Positions 57,397-64,000 of a DNA stretch of 64,000 nt are shown here, one piece after another. The translations under genes were made by a program, and so were the position numbers. The number at the start of each line of letters is the position of its first letter. Position 1 is the stretch's first letter. The notes under the pieces are model-generated. The model made no database searches. It was not told the origin of the DNA and saw only the letters and a program-made list of their open reading frames with translations. The DNA is taken from the NCBI GenBank assembly GCA_009887095.1, contig QXYC01000004.1:46520-110519 (forward strand). The letters run 5' to 3'. The stretch is from Candidatus Poseidoniales archaeon (GTDB lineage: Archaea; Thermoplasmatota; Poseidoniia; Poseidoniales; Poseidoniaceae).

Positions 57397-58575
57397 ATGC
57401 GGAAGGCCTCGATTGCGTTGCTGATGATGCTGTTGATGATGGTGCCAAGTGTGCAATCACAACCTGAGTCACTGATTGACCTCAAACTTGAGGACACTCT
57501 TTCTGACAATGATCTCGGAATCAAAACTGGTGCCGTATCACCTGACGGACTCCGAGTGCTCATCGCAGGTGAAGATGGATATGCTCACCTCATATCGGCG
57601 ACTGAGGCTGGTGATCGAGGGCAAGACATCGAACTCAATTCTGGACGCTCGGATACCTTCCAAGATGTGGCTTGGCACCCTGGTGCGAAAACTGCTTTGA
57701 TGACTGGTGACTTTGGCATGGCCATGCGCTATGTCGCCTCCGATTACAGCATTGGACCTGTCAATGGTTCAGGGGCGATTTTTGGATTGAACATGACGGC
57801 CGTCGAATGGCGTCCTTCAGGGGACTATGCATACTTTGGAGCTGTTGATGGGAGCGTTTGGAAATTCTCAGAAGGCACAGGATTGGTCCAACTCGAGGGG
57901 ACAGGTAGTTCTGCAGTTTCTGACATCACTTGCCATCGCCAGGAACAAATTTGCATTGTTGCTACCCTCAGCGATGGTCTTGCGACCATCGACCAAACAC
58001 ATCGGTTGACCTTCATCGCCGGCACAAGCACAGAGACATGGATTGGAGTTGATTGCGCCGACCCTACGCTCAACGAATGCGTTGGGTTTGCAAGCGGACT
58101 CAAGACACAAGCCATCCGACTTGATCTGCAGGATGCGGGTAAATCGACCACTGAGAACCTGATGCAGTTTGGGACGCTTTCCGGCGATTTCACTGCAGTT
58201 TCAAGAGGCTATGATGGAACCACCTTGATTCACATGGCGCCGTTCGCAACAGTCCGCCAACAACCGATTGTGTCGGAAGCTTTTGCACAAATCGTGGCAG
58301 AAGACGCCATTGAGTGGGATCCAATCATTGCTGGGCGGGCTCTCTCCGTCGTCTGGGAGAACGACCAGAGGGAAGGGTTCATCATCACCAGTTTTGGCAA
58401 CATTGTGTCTTTTTCCCCGGAACCAGCCGTTGAGGTGGACAACAGCATCATGACCGTGGCCGTCCTTGCCGCAGTTGTGATTGCGGTGCCTGGGACCATA
58501 TTGGGCCTTATTTACATGAACAGTTCAACCCTGCAACGCTTGTACAAAAACTGGCGCGGCATTTCGAAATCTTGA
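57397..58575 (+). CDS. Exported beta-propeller protein with C-terminal membrane anchor
   Basis: A 392-residue protein. The signal peptide MRKASIALLMMLLMMVPSVQS is followed by WD40-like blades (GAVSPDGLRVLIAGEDGYAH, DVAWHPGAKTALMTGDFGMA, AVEWRPSGDYAYFGAVDGSV). A C-terminal transmembrane segment (TVAVLAAVVIAVPGTILGLIY) and a short basic tail anchor it outside the cell. It is the fourth propeller-like envelope protein in the window. Ligand unknown. Confidence 0.75.
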   Translation: MRKASIALLMMLLMMVPSVQSQPESLIDLKLEDTLSDNDLGIKTGAVSPDGLRVLIAGEDGYAHLISATEAGDRGQDIELNSGRSDTFQDVAWHPGAKTALMTGDFGMAMRYVASDYSIGPVNGSGAIFGLNMTAVEWRPSGDYAYFGAVDGSVWKFSEGTGLVQLEGTGSSAVSDITCHRQEQICIVATLSDGLATIDQTHRLTFIAGTSTETWIGVDCADPTLNECVGFASGLKTQAIRLDLQDAGKSTTENLMQFGTLSGDFTAVSRGYDGTTLIHMAPFATVRQQPIVSEAFAQIVAEDAIEWDPIIAGRALSVVWENDQREGFIITSFGNIVSFSPEPAVEVDNSIMTVAVLAAVVIAVPGTILGLIYMNSSTLQRLYKNWRGISKS

Positions 58576-58646
58576 TTCGGCTTCACGGCGTGTCTGCATG
58601 GTTAGGTTCTTGAAGCGCCTCTGTCCACAGGAATTTGAGGGCTCCC

Positions 58647-59822
58647 ATGGAACCATACGAAGGCGTCGATTTTTACGACATTGAAAGTCTCTTGACTGAA
58701 GAAGAAATCATGATTCGCGACATGGTGCGCGACTGGGTTGACGAAGAAGTTCTCCCCAAGATTGAACACGCATGTGCTGAGGGCGTATTCCCTGATGAAT
58801 GGCGCGTTGCGCTTGGGGAAATGGGCGTACTCGGTGCACCTCTCAAGGGCTATGGATGCCCTGGCCTCTCATACGTTGCCTACGGCTTAATCTGCCAAGA
58901 ACTCGAGCGTGGCGACTCCGGACTGCGCTCTTTTGCTTCCGTTCAAGGATCGCTCGCCATGTACCCAATCTGGGATTTTGGTACTGAGGAACAGAAGAAC
59001 CACTACTTGCCCAAGATGACCTCAGGCGAATGGGTTGGCTGCTTCGGATTAACCGAGCCAGATTACGGATCAAACCCCGGTGACATGATTACGAAAGCCG
59101 AGGACATGGGCGACCACTACTTGCTAAACGGGGCAAAGATGTGGATTACCAACGGAACCATTGCGGATGTGGCCGTTGTTTGGGCAAAACTTGACGGCGT
59201 CATCCGAGGTTTCATTGTCGAAAAGGGCGATGAAGGCTTTAGCGCACCTGAAATGAAAGGCAAGCACTCCCTCAAAGCATCGGTGACGAGCGAACTTGTG
59301 TTTCAAGACTGCAAGATTCCAAAAGACCGAATGCTTCCGGGTGTCAAGGGATTGCGCGGACCTTTCTCCTGCTTGAACAACGCTCGCTTCGGAATTTCGT
59401 GGGGCGCTCTTGGTGCAGCAATGTCCTGCTTCCACAGCGCAAAGACCTACGCCCTTTCTCGAATTCAATTCGACCATCCAATCGCCTCGTACCAATTGGT
59501 GCAAAACAAACTTGCGTGGATGCTCAGAGAGATCACCAAAGGACAACTTCTGGCCTACCATCTCGGTCGAAAGAAGGATGAAGGCACATGGTTCAACGAA
59601 CAAATCTCTCTTGCCAAGATGAACAACGTCGATATTGCGCTGGAGATTGCTCGTGTTGCTCGTGACATCCACGGGGCAAACGGGGTCCTCGACGAATACC
59701 CAGTCATGCGACACATGGCAAACCTCGAATCAGTCAAGACCTACGAAGGGACTCATGACATTCACAACTTAATTCTCGGCCGATACATTACCGGAATCCA
59801 AGCCTTCACACGAACAGTGTGA
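58647..59822 (+). CDS. Acyl-CoA dehydrogenase, glutaryl-CoA dehydrogenase-like
   Basis: A 391-residue flavoprotein. GDSGLRSFASVQGSLAMYPI matches glutaryl-CoA dehydrogenase, and CFGLTEPDYGSNPGDM is the flavin/substrate region. The catalytic Glu is in TYEGTHDIHNLILGRYITG (about residue 367). It would oxidise glutaryl-CoA to crotonyl-CoA and pass electrons to the ETF encoded at 53-54.6 kb. The start at 58647 is ATG; the open frame begins 12 bases earlier with TTG. Confidence 0.9.
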   Translation: MEPYEGVDFYDIESLLTEEEIMIRDMVRDWVDEEVLPKIEHACAEGVFPDEWRVALGEMGVLGAPLKGYGCPGLSYVAYGLICQELERGDSGLRSFASVQGSLAMYPIWDFGTEEQKNHYLPKMTSGEWVGCFGLTEPDYGSNPGDMITKAEDMGDHYLLNGAKMWITNGTIADVAVVWAKLDGVIRGFIVEKGDEGFSAPEMKGKHSLKASVTSELVFQDCKIPKDRMLPGVKGLRGPFSCLNNARFGISWGALGAAMSCFHSAKTYALSRIQFDHPIASYQLVQNKLAWMLREITKGQLLAYHLGRKKDEGTWFNEQISLAKMNNVDIALEIARVARDIHGANGVLDEYPVMRHMANLESVKTYEGTHDIHNLILGRYITGIQAFTRTV

Positions 59823-59842
59823 TTACCTGAGCAACGCATCGA

Positions 59843-59901
59843 AGCAGCGTTGTGGACGAAAGGGCATGCGCCCTTGGTTGATGGATGAGCGAAACGCTGC
59901 T
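59843..59901. repeat. Nested inverted repeat in convergent intergenic gap
   Basis: Outer arms AGCAGCGTT (59843-59851) and AACGCTGCT (59893-59901) are perfectly complementary. Inside them lies a second hairpin, AAGGGC-ATGC-GCCCTT (59860-59875). It sits between the acyl-CoA dehydrogenase and phytoene-synthase stops. It could be a bidirectional terminator or a structured RNA. Confidence 0.5.
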
Positions 59902-59978
59902 GCGAGGTCGTCATGCCTTTTGACAAAACCCTGCTTGCGCACGGGGTGGTTGTGAATGGAATGCCTCACTTCCCGCAC

Positions 59979-61277
59979 TCAGACTGCTGGGAGCAAACCG
60001 ATGCGAGCGAGTCCGCCCCAGACCGGGTCAAGGAAGGCAGGAAGCAAGCGATGGCGCATGTACACAGCTGCTGCAAGGCTGATTTTTTGCACCTTGTTGA
60101 GTTTGACTCGCTTGGTGAACACATCGCCTTGCTCCTTCTCGATTTGACGAAGGATCTTGTCATAGAATGCAATCATTGCAGCAGGGGAGTAGCGTGTTCG
60201 GCGAGGAAGGAGTGGCAAGAGTTGGCGGGCTTCCTTAAGGTAGGTTCGGGCCCTTCGAGCATAATCCCTGCAATAGGGTTCCCATTGCTTGTTGAGCACC
60301 ACTTGCTCGCCAAGTTCTGGTTCAGTGATTCCATTTGCTTCAAGTTCATCCAGTGGAAGATAGACACGGTCTCGTTGGATGTCTTCACCTACGTCCCGGA
60401 GTACGTTGGTCAACTGCATGAAAATCCCCCATGATTCGGCAAATTTCTTTGCCCGTGGGTCTTCATATCCGTAGATCTCTATGCACATCAATCCGACGAC
60501 AGATGCGACTCTATAGCAGTAAACGTAGAGTTCGTCAAAACTTCGGTAGCGGTTGTTGTAGAGGTCATCTTCCATCCCTGAGATGAGGTCGTCAAAGACT
60601 TCACGACCAATCGAATATCGCTCAACAGTTTCCTTGAGCGCAAGGAACACCGGGTCGGTGGAATACACGTCTGAATAGCATGTAGAGAGTTTCTTTCTGA
60701 AGAAGAACAGCTGTGTGATCTTGTTGAGGTAGGCTTCCTCGTCGAGGATGGTCCCTTGGTCTTGGAGGCTCTCAAGTTGTTCTCTGTAGGCGACTGCTTC
60801 GGGGTCCATCTCACCTTGGCTTCCGGGGAATCGGTCTGCCCAGTCACCGTCAGCAATATCGTCCGCTCGACGGCAGAAGGCGTAAACGGCACACATTGCA
60901 TGGCGCTGTTCATCTGGTAAATACTTGAACGAGTGATAGAAATTACCGGCTTCCCTCATGGTGAGTTCTTCGCAGTATCGGAATGCCAACTTCATCAATT
61001 CTTGAGGGGGTTGGTCGGACCAAATTGGAGCGTCTAGGTGTTCGAATGGATCAACCAGTTCGTTCTTTTCCCCTACAATTCCAATGAATGTGGCACCTTC
61101 TCGTAGCGCCTCCATTGCTGTGACGCTGACTGCTTTAACAGCATCTCTCGCCAACATTACACCCGCCCTCACGCGGTCAAGGGCCGTCATTGTCTCTTGT
61201 TGCTCGCCTTCTTCTCGGGTTGCAGCGTTCCCTTTGAGAGGGAACAGCAAATCCAGAGGTTTTCGGCGCTCGAGCAT
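59979..61277 (-). CDS. Phytoene synthase-like head-to-head prenyltransferase
   Basis: A 432-residue member of the squalene/phytoene synthase family. The first Asp-rich motif is in CRRADDIADGDWAD, the second in LTNVLRDVGEDIQRDRVYLP. The signature YCYRVASVVGLMCIEIYG is of the phytoene type. It joins two C20 (or C15) diphosphates head to head. The extra 85-residue N-terminus has no motif. ATG at 61277 chosen; ATG 61190 is an alternative. A TATA-like TTTTAAATC lies at about 61376-61386. Confidence 0.88.
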   Translation of the reverse strand: MLERRKPLDLLFPLKGNAATREEGEQQETMTALDRVRAGVMLARDAVKAVSVTAMEALREGATFIGIVGEKNELVDPFEHLDAPIWSDQPPQELMKLAFRYCEELTMREAGNFYHSFKYLPDEQRHAMCAVYAFCRRADDIADGDWADRFPGSQGEMDPEAVAYREQLESLQDQGTILDEEAYLNKITQLFFFRKKLSTCYSDVYSTDPVFLALKETVERYSIGREVFDDLISGMEDDLYNNRYRSFDELYVYCYRVASVVGLMCIEIYGYEDPRAKKFAESWGIFMQLTNVLRDVGEDIQRDRVYLPLDELEANGITEPELGEQVVLNKQWEPYCRDYARRARTYLKEARQLLPLLPRRTRYSPAAMIAFYDKILRQIEKEQGDVFTKRVKLNKVQKISLAAAVYMRHRLLPAFLDPVWGGLARIGLLPAV

Positions 61278-61513
61278 GGTGAACGATTCTTGCTCGACAC
61301 TTCCCCTTTTTGAGACCTGCGGAAGTTTGCACCATTCTTTCCTTACCAAGGAGTCTCCAAATTTATGGCTGCGTGGGATTTAAAAGTGGTCTGTAAATGA
61401 ATGTAAGTTTTCTCTTGCTTAGGTGCTATCATGGCATTTCATTGCAATATGGACGCCGAAGTACATCGGGTGAGTCTCGTATCAATAGTGGGGTTTTCCC
61501 CTCTTCGAGCAAT

Positions 61514-62536
61514 TCACTTGCGGCTGTCTTTGTTTTTTTCAAGAAGTCGTTTAACGCCACCTGGAATCAAAAGAGCTCTCGGAAGACGACGGGCGTATGC
61601 CTTGATCTCGTCACGGGTCACTTTGATTCGCTCTTCTGAGTTGAGGATGTTCCCGGTGCGTAGCAATGTGACGGTCCGTTGGCCGATGAGCACTGGGAGC
61701 ATACAGGAGGCCTTGAGCCTGAATTGCCCCTCTGGGAGCATGCGAATGTACTCCACTGCTGCTTCAAAATGTCCATTGGCTATGTCGAGGTATTCATTAT
61801 AAAGCGGACGGAATCGATCGATGTGAGTGTGGTCAAGCAAGTCTTCGGGTTTGAGTCCATGACGAGCTAATGCATCACTTGGAATGTAGCAGCGTCCGAA
61901 ACGCAAGTCTTCGGGAATATCTCTCAAGATATTGACCATTTGAAGTGCCTTTCCGAAACGAATCCCTTTCTCGAAAAATACAACCTCCTTTTCAGGTGTT
62001 AGGGACATGAGATGGGCCAGGGACATTTTTGTCCAAAACACGCCGACACATCCTGCCACCCGGTAGGTGTAGTCGTCCAACTGCTCATCGTTTGTCAAGG
62101 CAGAGATTGCACCGCCTTCATTCGCAGGTCCAAACCGCTCAAGGTCGAGCACTTGCCCCGCTACAATCACTTCGAGGCATTCGAGAATTCGCTGTTGATC
62201 TTCTGAATCGTAGACTGCGAGGCCATCAACAACATCCTGCACGTTTTGGAGCAGTTTTGCTTCGTTTTCATTGGTCTGAATTGCAGCAATCTGTGAAAAG
62301 TCAGGGAGGGTGTCTGAACGCCCTTGAGCAACGTCGTTGTATGAGGTAAGAAGGTCGAGAAGGACCTTTGTCTCACCGTGTTTGGAATCTGCAATTGTAT
62401 CGGCCACTCTGGCAAGGAGATAGAGGAGTCCAATTTGCCCACGAATCTTCTTTGGCAAGTACTTCAAAGTCGGGTAAAACGATCGTGAAGTTGCTTCGAG
62501 GAGCGCATCAATTTTTGCGTTGATTAACACACTCAT
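61514..62536 (-). CDS. Squalene synthase-like head-to-head prenyltransferase
   Basis: A 340-residue paralogue of the preceding gene's product. Asp-rich motifs are LARVADTIADSKH and VNILRDIPEDLRFGRCYIP. The signature YTYRVAGCVGVFWTKM is closer to squalene synthases. ATG at 62536 chosen (MSVLINAKIDALLEATSRSF). It is upstream of the phytoene-type gene in the same direction, but separated by about 235 bases, so it may have its own promoter. Together they suggest both C30 and C40 products. Confidence 0.85.
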   Translation of the reverse strand: MSVLINAKIDALLEATSRSFYPTLKYLPKKIRGQIGLLYLLARVADTIADSKHGETKVLLDLLTSYNDVAQGRSDTLPDFSQIAAIQTNENEAKLLQNVQDVVDGLAVYDSEDQQRILECLEVIVAGQVLDLERFGPANEGGAISALTNDEQLDDYTYRVAGCVGVFWTKMSLAHLMSLTPEKEVVFFEKGIRFGKALQMVNILRDIPEDLRFGRCYIPSDALARHGLKPEDLLDHTHIDRFRPLYNEYLDIANGHFEAAVEYIRMLPEGQFRLKASCMLPVLIGQRTVTLLRTGNILNSEERIKVTRDEIKAYARRLPRALLIPGGVKRLLEKNKDSRK

Positions 62537-62714
62537 CCATGCCCCTCCGAACCTTCCGAATCGCTTTCTGTTCTTGACCCTGTGGGAGCGTGCATCATTC
62601 TCGCAACCTTGGTTGGTTACGAGGCGTTTCTTCTCAATGGTGCTGTGTTTGTGGGTGTTCCTCAAGCAAGACTTTAATTCAAGTCAACCCAACCCAGTCC
62701 CGAGGGGGTAGACC

Positions 62715-64000
62715 ATGCAGTGCGGCTCGTGTGCGGAAGAAATTCCTAATGACAGTATTTTCTGCCCCGAATGCGGTGCTCGCCAAGAAGTCTCTCGTGC
62801 AGGAAGTTTCGCAAACACCGGGTCTGTTGGTCTCGGTGGTCAAGAAGTAACAGGTGGCCGAAACTTTGGCGTTGTCTCAGGAGAAGCAGTCCGTCAACAA
62901 CGGGACATGGGCCAAGGACAAGCAGGTGGACTTCCTCCAGAAGTCCTTCAACAAATCGCCATGGGTGTTCAGCAACAACAAAACATTCCACAAGGTCAAT
63001 TCCCGCCTCAGCAAGGCATGCCTCCAAACCAGACGGGGCAGTTCCCGCCACAAGGACTTCCGCCACAGCAAGGTATGCCTCCAAACCAGATGGGGCAATT
63101 CCCTCCTCAAGGACTTCCGCCACAGCAAGGCATGCCTCCAAACCAAATGGGGCAGTTCCCACCTCAAAACCAACAACCGAACAACGTCGTAGGTGGCGCT
63201 CGGTCAGATCTACCGCAGCAACTTCGTGGCCCTTCGCTTTCCAGTGGGGCAGTTCCTCAGAAGAACCCAGCAAATGTCACAGCGTTCAATCCCGGTGGCA
63301 CCATGGTTGCCAACAACCCCTCTGCGTCTCCAACCGATGCAATGGTGAACCGCTTGGCTGAGGCTGAGCGGGCCATGAAAGATGAACGTCGAAGCCAGTG
63401 GTTGAACATCAACCAAACCCCTGCCGGCAATGTGCTTGCTTCACTTGGCGCAGAGTTGCCATCCCATTTGCGTGGCGGCGACAGCAACGCAGCCAAAGAA
63501 ATCATGGCTGGCGCTCTTGGCCAGCCACCTGCCAACGCACCAGACGAAGCGTTGCTCCGCCGTATGTGCGAAGTGGCCGTCCGCAGAGTCGCCCGCAAGC
63601 GTGGTGTAGCAGTTGAAACGCCTCAAGCCAAGACCGACGGCGGGGAGCTCAAAATCAACGTGACTTATGTCGACGACGGGCGTGTCTTGGACACGCCTGA
63701 TGACCTCAAGCAAGCCTTTGAACATGCGATTCAAACAGAGATGGCACTGAAAGGATTCGACCTCGTCCCAGTCCTCACCATCTTCCGATCCAAGGACGGA
63801 GAAGTCGAGAACCTTGACAAGCAACCAGAAGATGAAGAGGAAATGTTTGCCTGTGAAATCTGCGATGGACTTGTCAAGGAAAGCGACAATGAATGCCCTC
63901 ACTGTGGTGCAATGTTCGAAGATGAGGAAGAAGAAGTTCAGGCCTCGCCAAAACGCTCGGGTCCACCTGGTCCCGGAAAGTCTGGCGGTCCTCCCGGTCC
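62715..64000 (+). CDS. Zinc-ribbon protein with Pro/Gln repeats (3' truncated by window)
   Basis: The frame opens at ATG 62715 and runs off the window, so at least 428 residues. It starts MQCGSCAEEIPNDSIFCPEC, a zinc ribbon. Next is a Gln/Pro/Gly-rich tract with almost three copies of a 19-residue repeat (LPPQQGMPPNQMGQFPPQG). A folded middle region follows (residues about 210-370, with NQTPAGNVLASLGAELP and VTYVDDGRVLDTPDDL). A second zinc ribbon (CEICDG and CPHCGA) and an acidic stretch come after, and the end becomes collagen-like (GPPGPGKSGG). A TATA-like TTTAATTC lies about 40 bases upstream. Function unknown. Confidence 0.75.
   Translation, partial: MQCGSCAEEIPNDSIFCPECGARQEVSRAGSFANTGSVGLGGQEVTGGRNFGVVSGEAVRQQRDMGQGQAGGLPPEVLQQIAMGVQQQQNIPQGQFPPQQGMPPNQTGQFPPQGLPPQQGMPPNQMGQFPPQGLPPQQGMPPNQMGQFPPQNQQPNNVVGGARSDLPQQLRGPSLSSGAVPQKNPANVTAFNPGGTMVANNPSASPTDAMVNRLAEAERAMKDERRSQWLNINQTPAGNVLASLGAELPSHLRGGDSNAAKEIMAGALGQPPANAPDEALLRRMCEVAVRRVARKRGVAVETPQAKTDGGELKINVTYVDDGRVLDTPDDLKQAFEHAIQTEMALKGFDLVPVLTIFRSKDGEVENLDKQPEDEEEMFACEICDGLVKESDNECPHCGAMFEDEEEEVQASPKRSGPPGPGKSGGPPG
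63011..63168 (+). repeat. 57-bp in-frame tandem repeat
   Basis: GCAAGG anchors at 63011, 63068 and 63125 are exactly 57 bases apart (19 codons). The third copy is incomplete. The copies differ by a few synonymous changes and one Thr/Met change. They encode the Pro/Gln/Met-rich linker of the zinc-ribbon protein. Confidence 0.9.

Noticed and set aside
63011..63168. Possible CRISPR array because of regularly spaced repeats
   Set aside because: Repeats are contiguous 57-base units without unique spacers and are in frame with a coding sequence.
62746..63273. Antisense open frame through the Pro/Gln repeats, with a repeated Leu/Val/Glu-rich peptide
   Set aside because: The repeats make all frames look periodic. 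The plus-strand frame has two zinc ribbons and remains open to the window end, so it is the real gene.

Overview
This 64 kb window reads as a compact, gene-dense archaeal chromosome fragment, most likely a planktonic Euryarchaeote of the Marine Group II / Poseidoniales type. That placement is inferred from gene content, not from a database search. The information-processing genes are archaeal: RPA with its COG3390 partner, Hel308, KEOPS Cgi121, ABCE1, aIF2-alpha, Nop10, and ribosomal proteins uL16/L10e, eL37, eL42 and eS27. Lipid genes are of the isoprenoid type. Beside them sit bacterial-style gyrase (GyrB/GyrA), MutS/MutL, an electron-transfer flavoprotein and an acyl-CoA dehydrogenase, a mix expected for an aerobic heterotroph of that lineage. 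Shine-Dalgarno sequences (GGAGGTGA) precede several genes, while others look leaderless. No rRNA operon, CRISPR array, transposon or integrated virus was seen.

Layout. 1-3.8 kb: the 3' part of gyrB (cut by the window edge) and gyrA. 3.8-10.3 kb: an isopropylmalate/homocitrate synthase-family enzyme, an AstE/AspA-type metallohydrolase, a hotdog thioesterase, a SprT-like zinc protease and two membrane proteins. 10.3-19.3 kb: a rightward DNA/RNA maintenance block with Hel308, Cgi121, the TldD/TldE protease pair, RPA and the RPA-associated protein. 19.3-22.2 kb: a pilus-type secretion operon (unknown small protein, two T2SF membrane proteins, ATPase); a candidate pilin lies at 28.2 kb. 22.2-25.9 kb: a SAP-repeat protein, a coiled-coil protein and a degenerate HemC homologue. 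25.9-28.1 kb: prenyl synthase and geranylgeranyl reductase for membrane lipids. 28.6-31.2 kb: MoaA and AroA. 31.2-35.8 kb: mutS-mutL. 35.9-43.5 kb: a membrane propeller protein, uL16/L10e, ABCE1 and a tandem pair of Cas4/AddB-like nucleases with OB-folds. 43.5-46.2 kb: a ubiquitin-like small modifier, tRNA-Ser(CGA), and the leftward eL42-eS27-aIF2alpha-Nop10-PAC2 operon. 46.3-52.9 kb: two membrane proteins, eL37, PurF, a ThiI-like protein with a broken PP-loop, a propeller protein and a metallo-beta-lactamase-fold hydrolase. 52.9-59.8 kb: EtfBA, a stand-alone MCM N-terminal domain, TyrRS, a DUF5611-like protein, another propeller protein and a glutaryl-CoA-dehydrogenase-like enzyme. 60-64 kb: two head-to-head prenyl synthases (phytoene/squalene type) and a zinc-ribbon/repeat protein that runs off the end.

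No stretch over about 300 bases lacks a gene. The largest gaps are the leader before RPA (about 190 bases), the gap between the two phytoene/squalene synthases (about 235 bases) and the divergent gap before the last gene (about 180 bases); they hold only weak TATA-like elements. Nine of ten convergent protein-gene pairs abut or overlap within 28 bases, often sharing a palindromic stop. The tenth has a 156-base gap holding a nested inverted repeat. The best leads for new biology are the tandem Fe-S nuclease/OB-fold pair, the stand-alone MCM N-terminal protein, GyrA with a C-terminal EF-hand, and the HemC- and ThiI-like proteins that have lost catalytic motifs.
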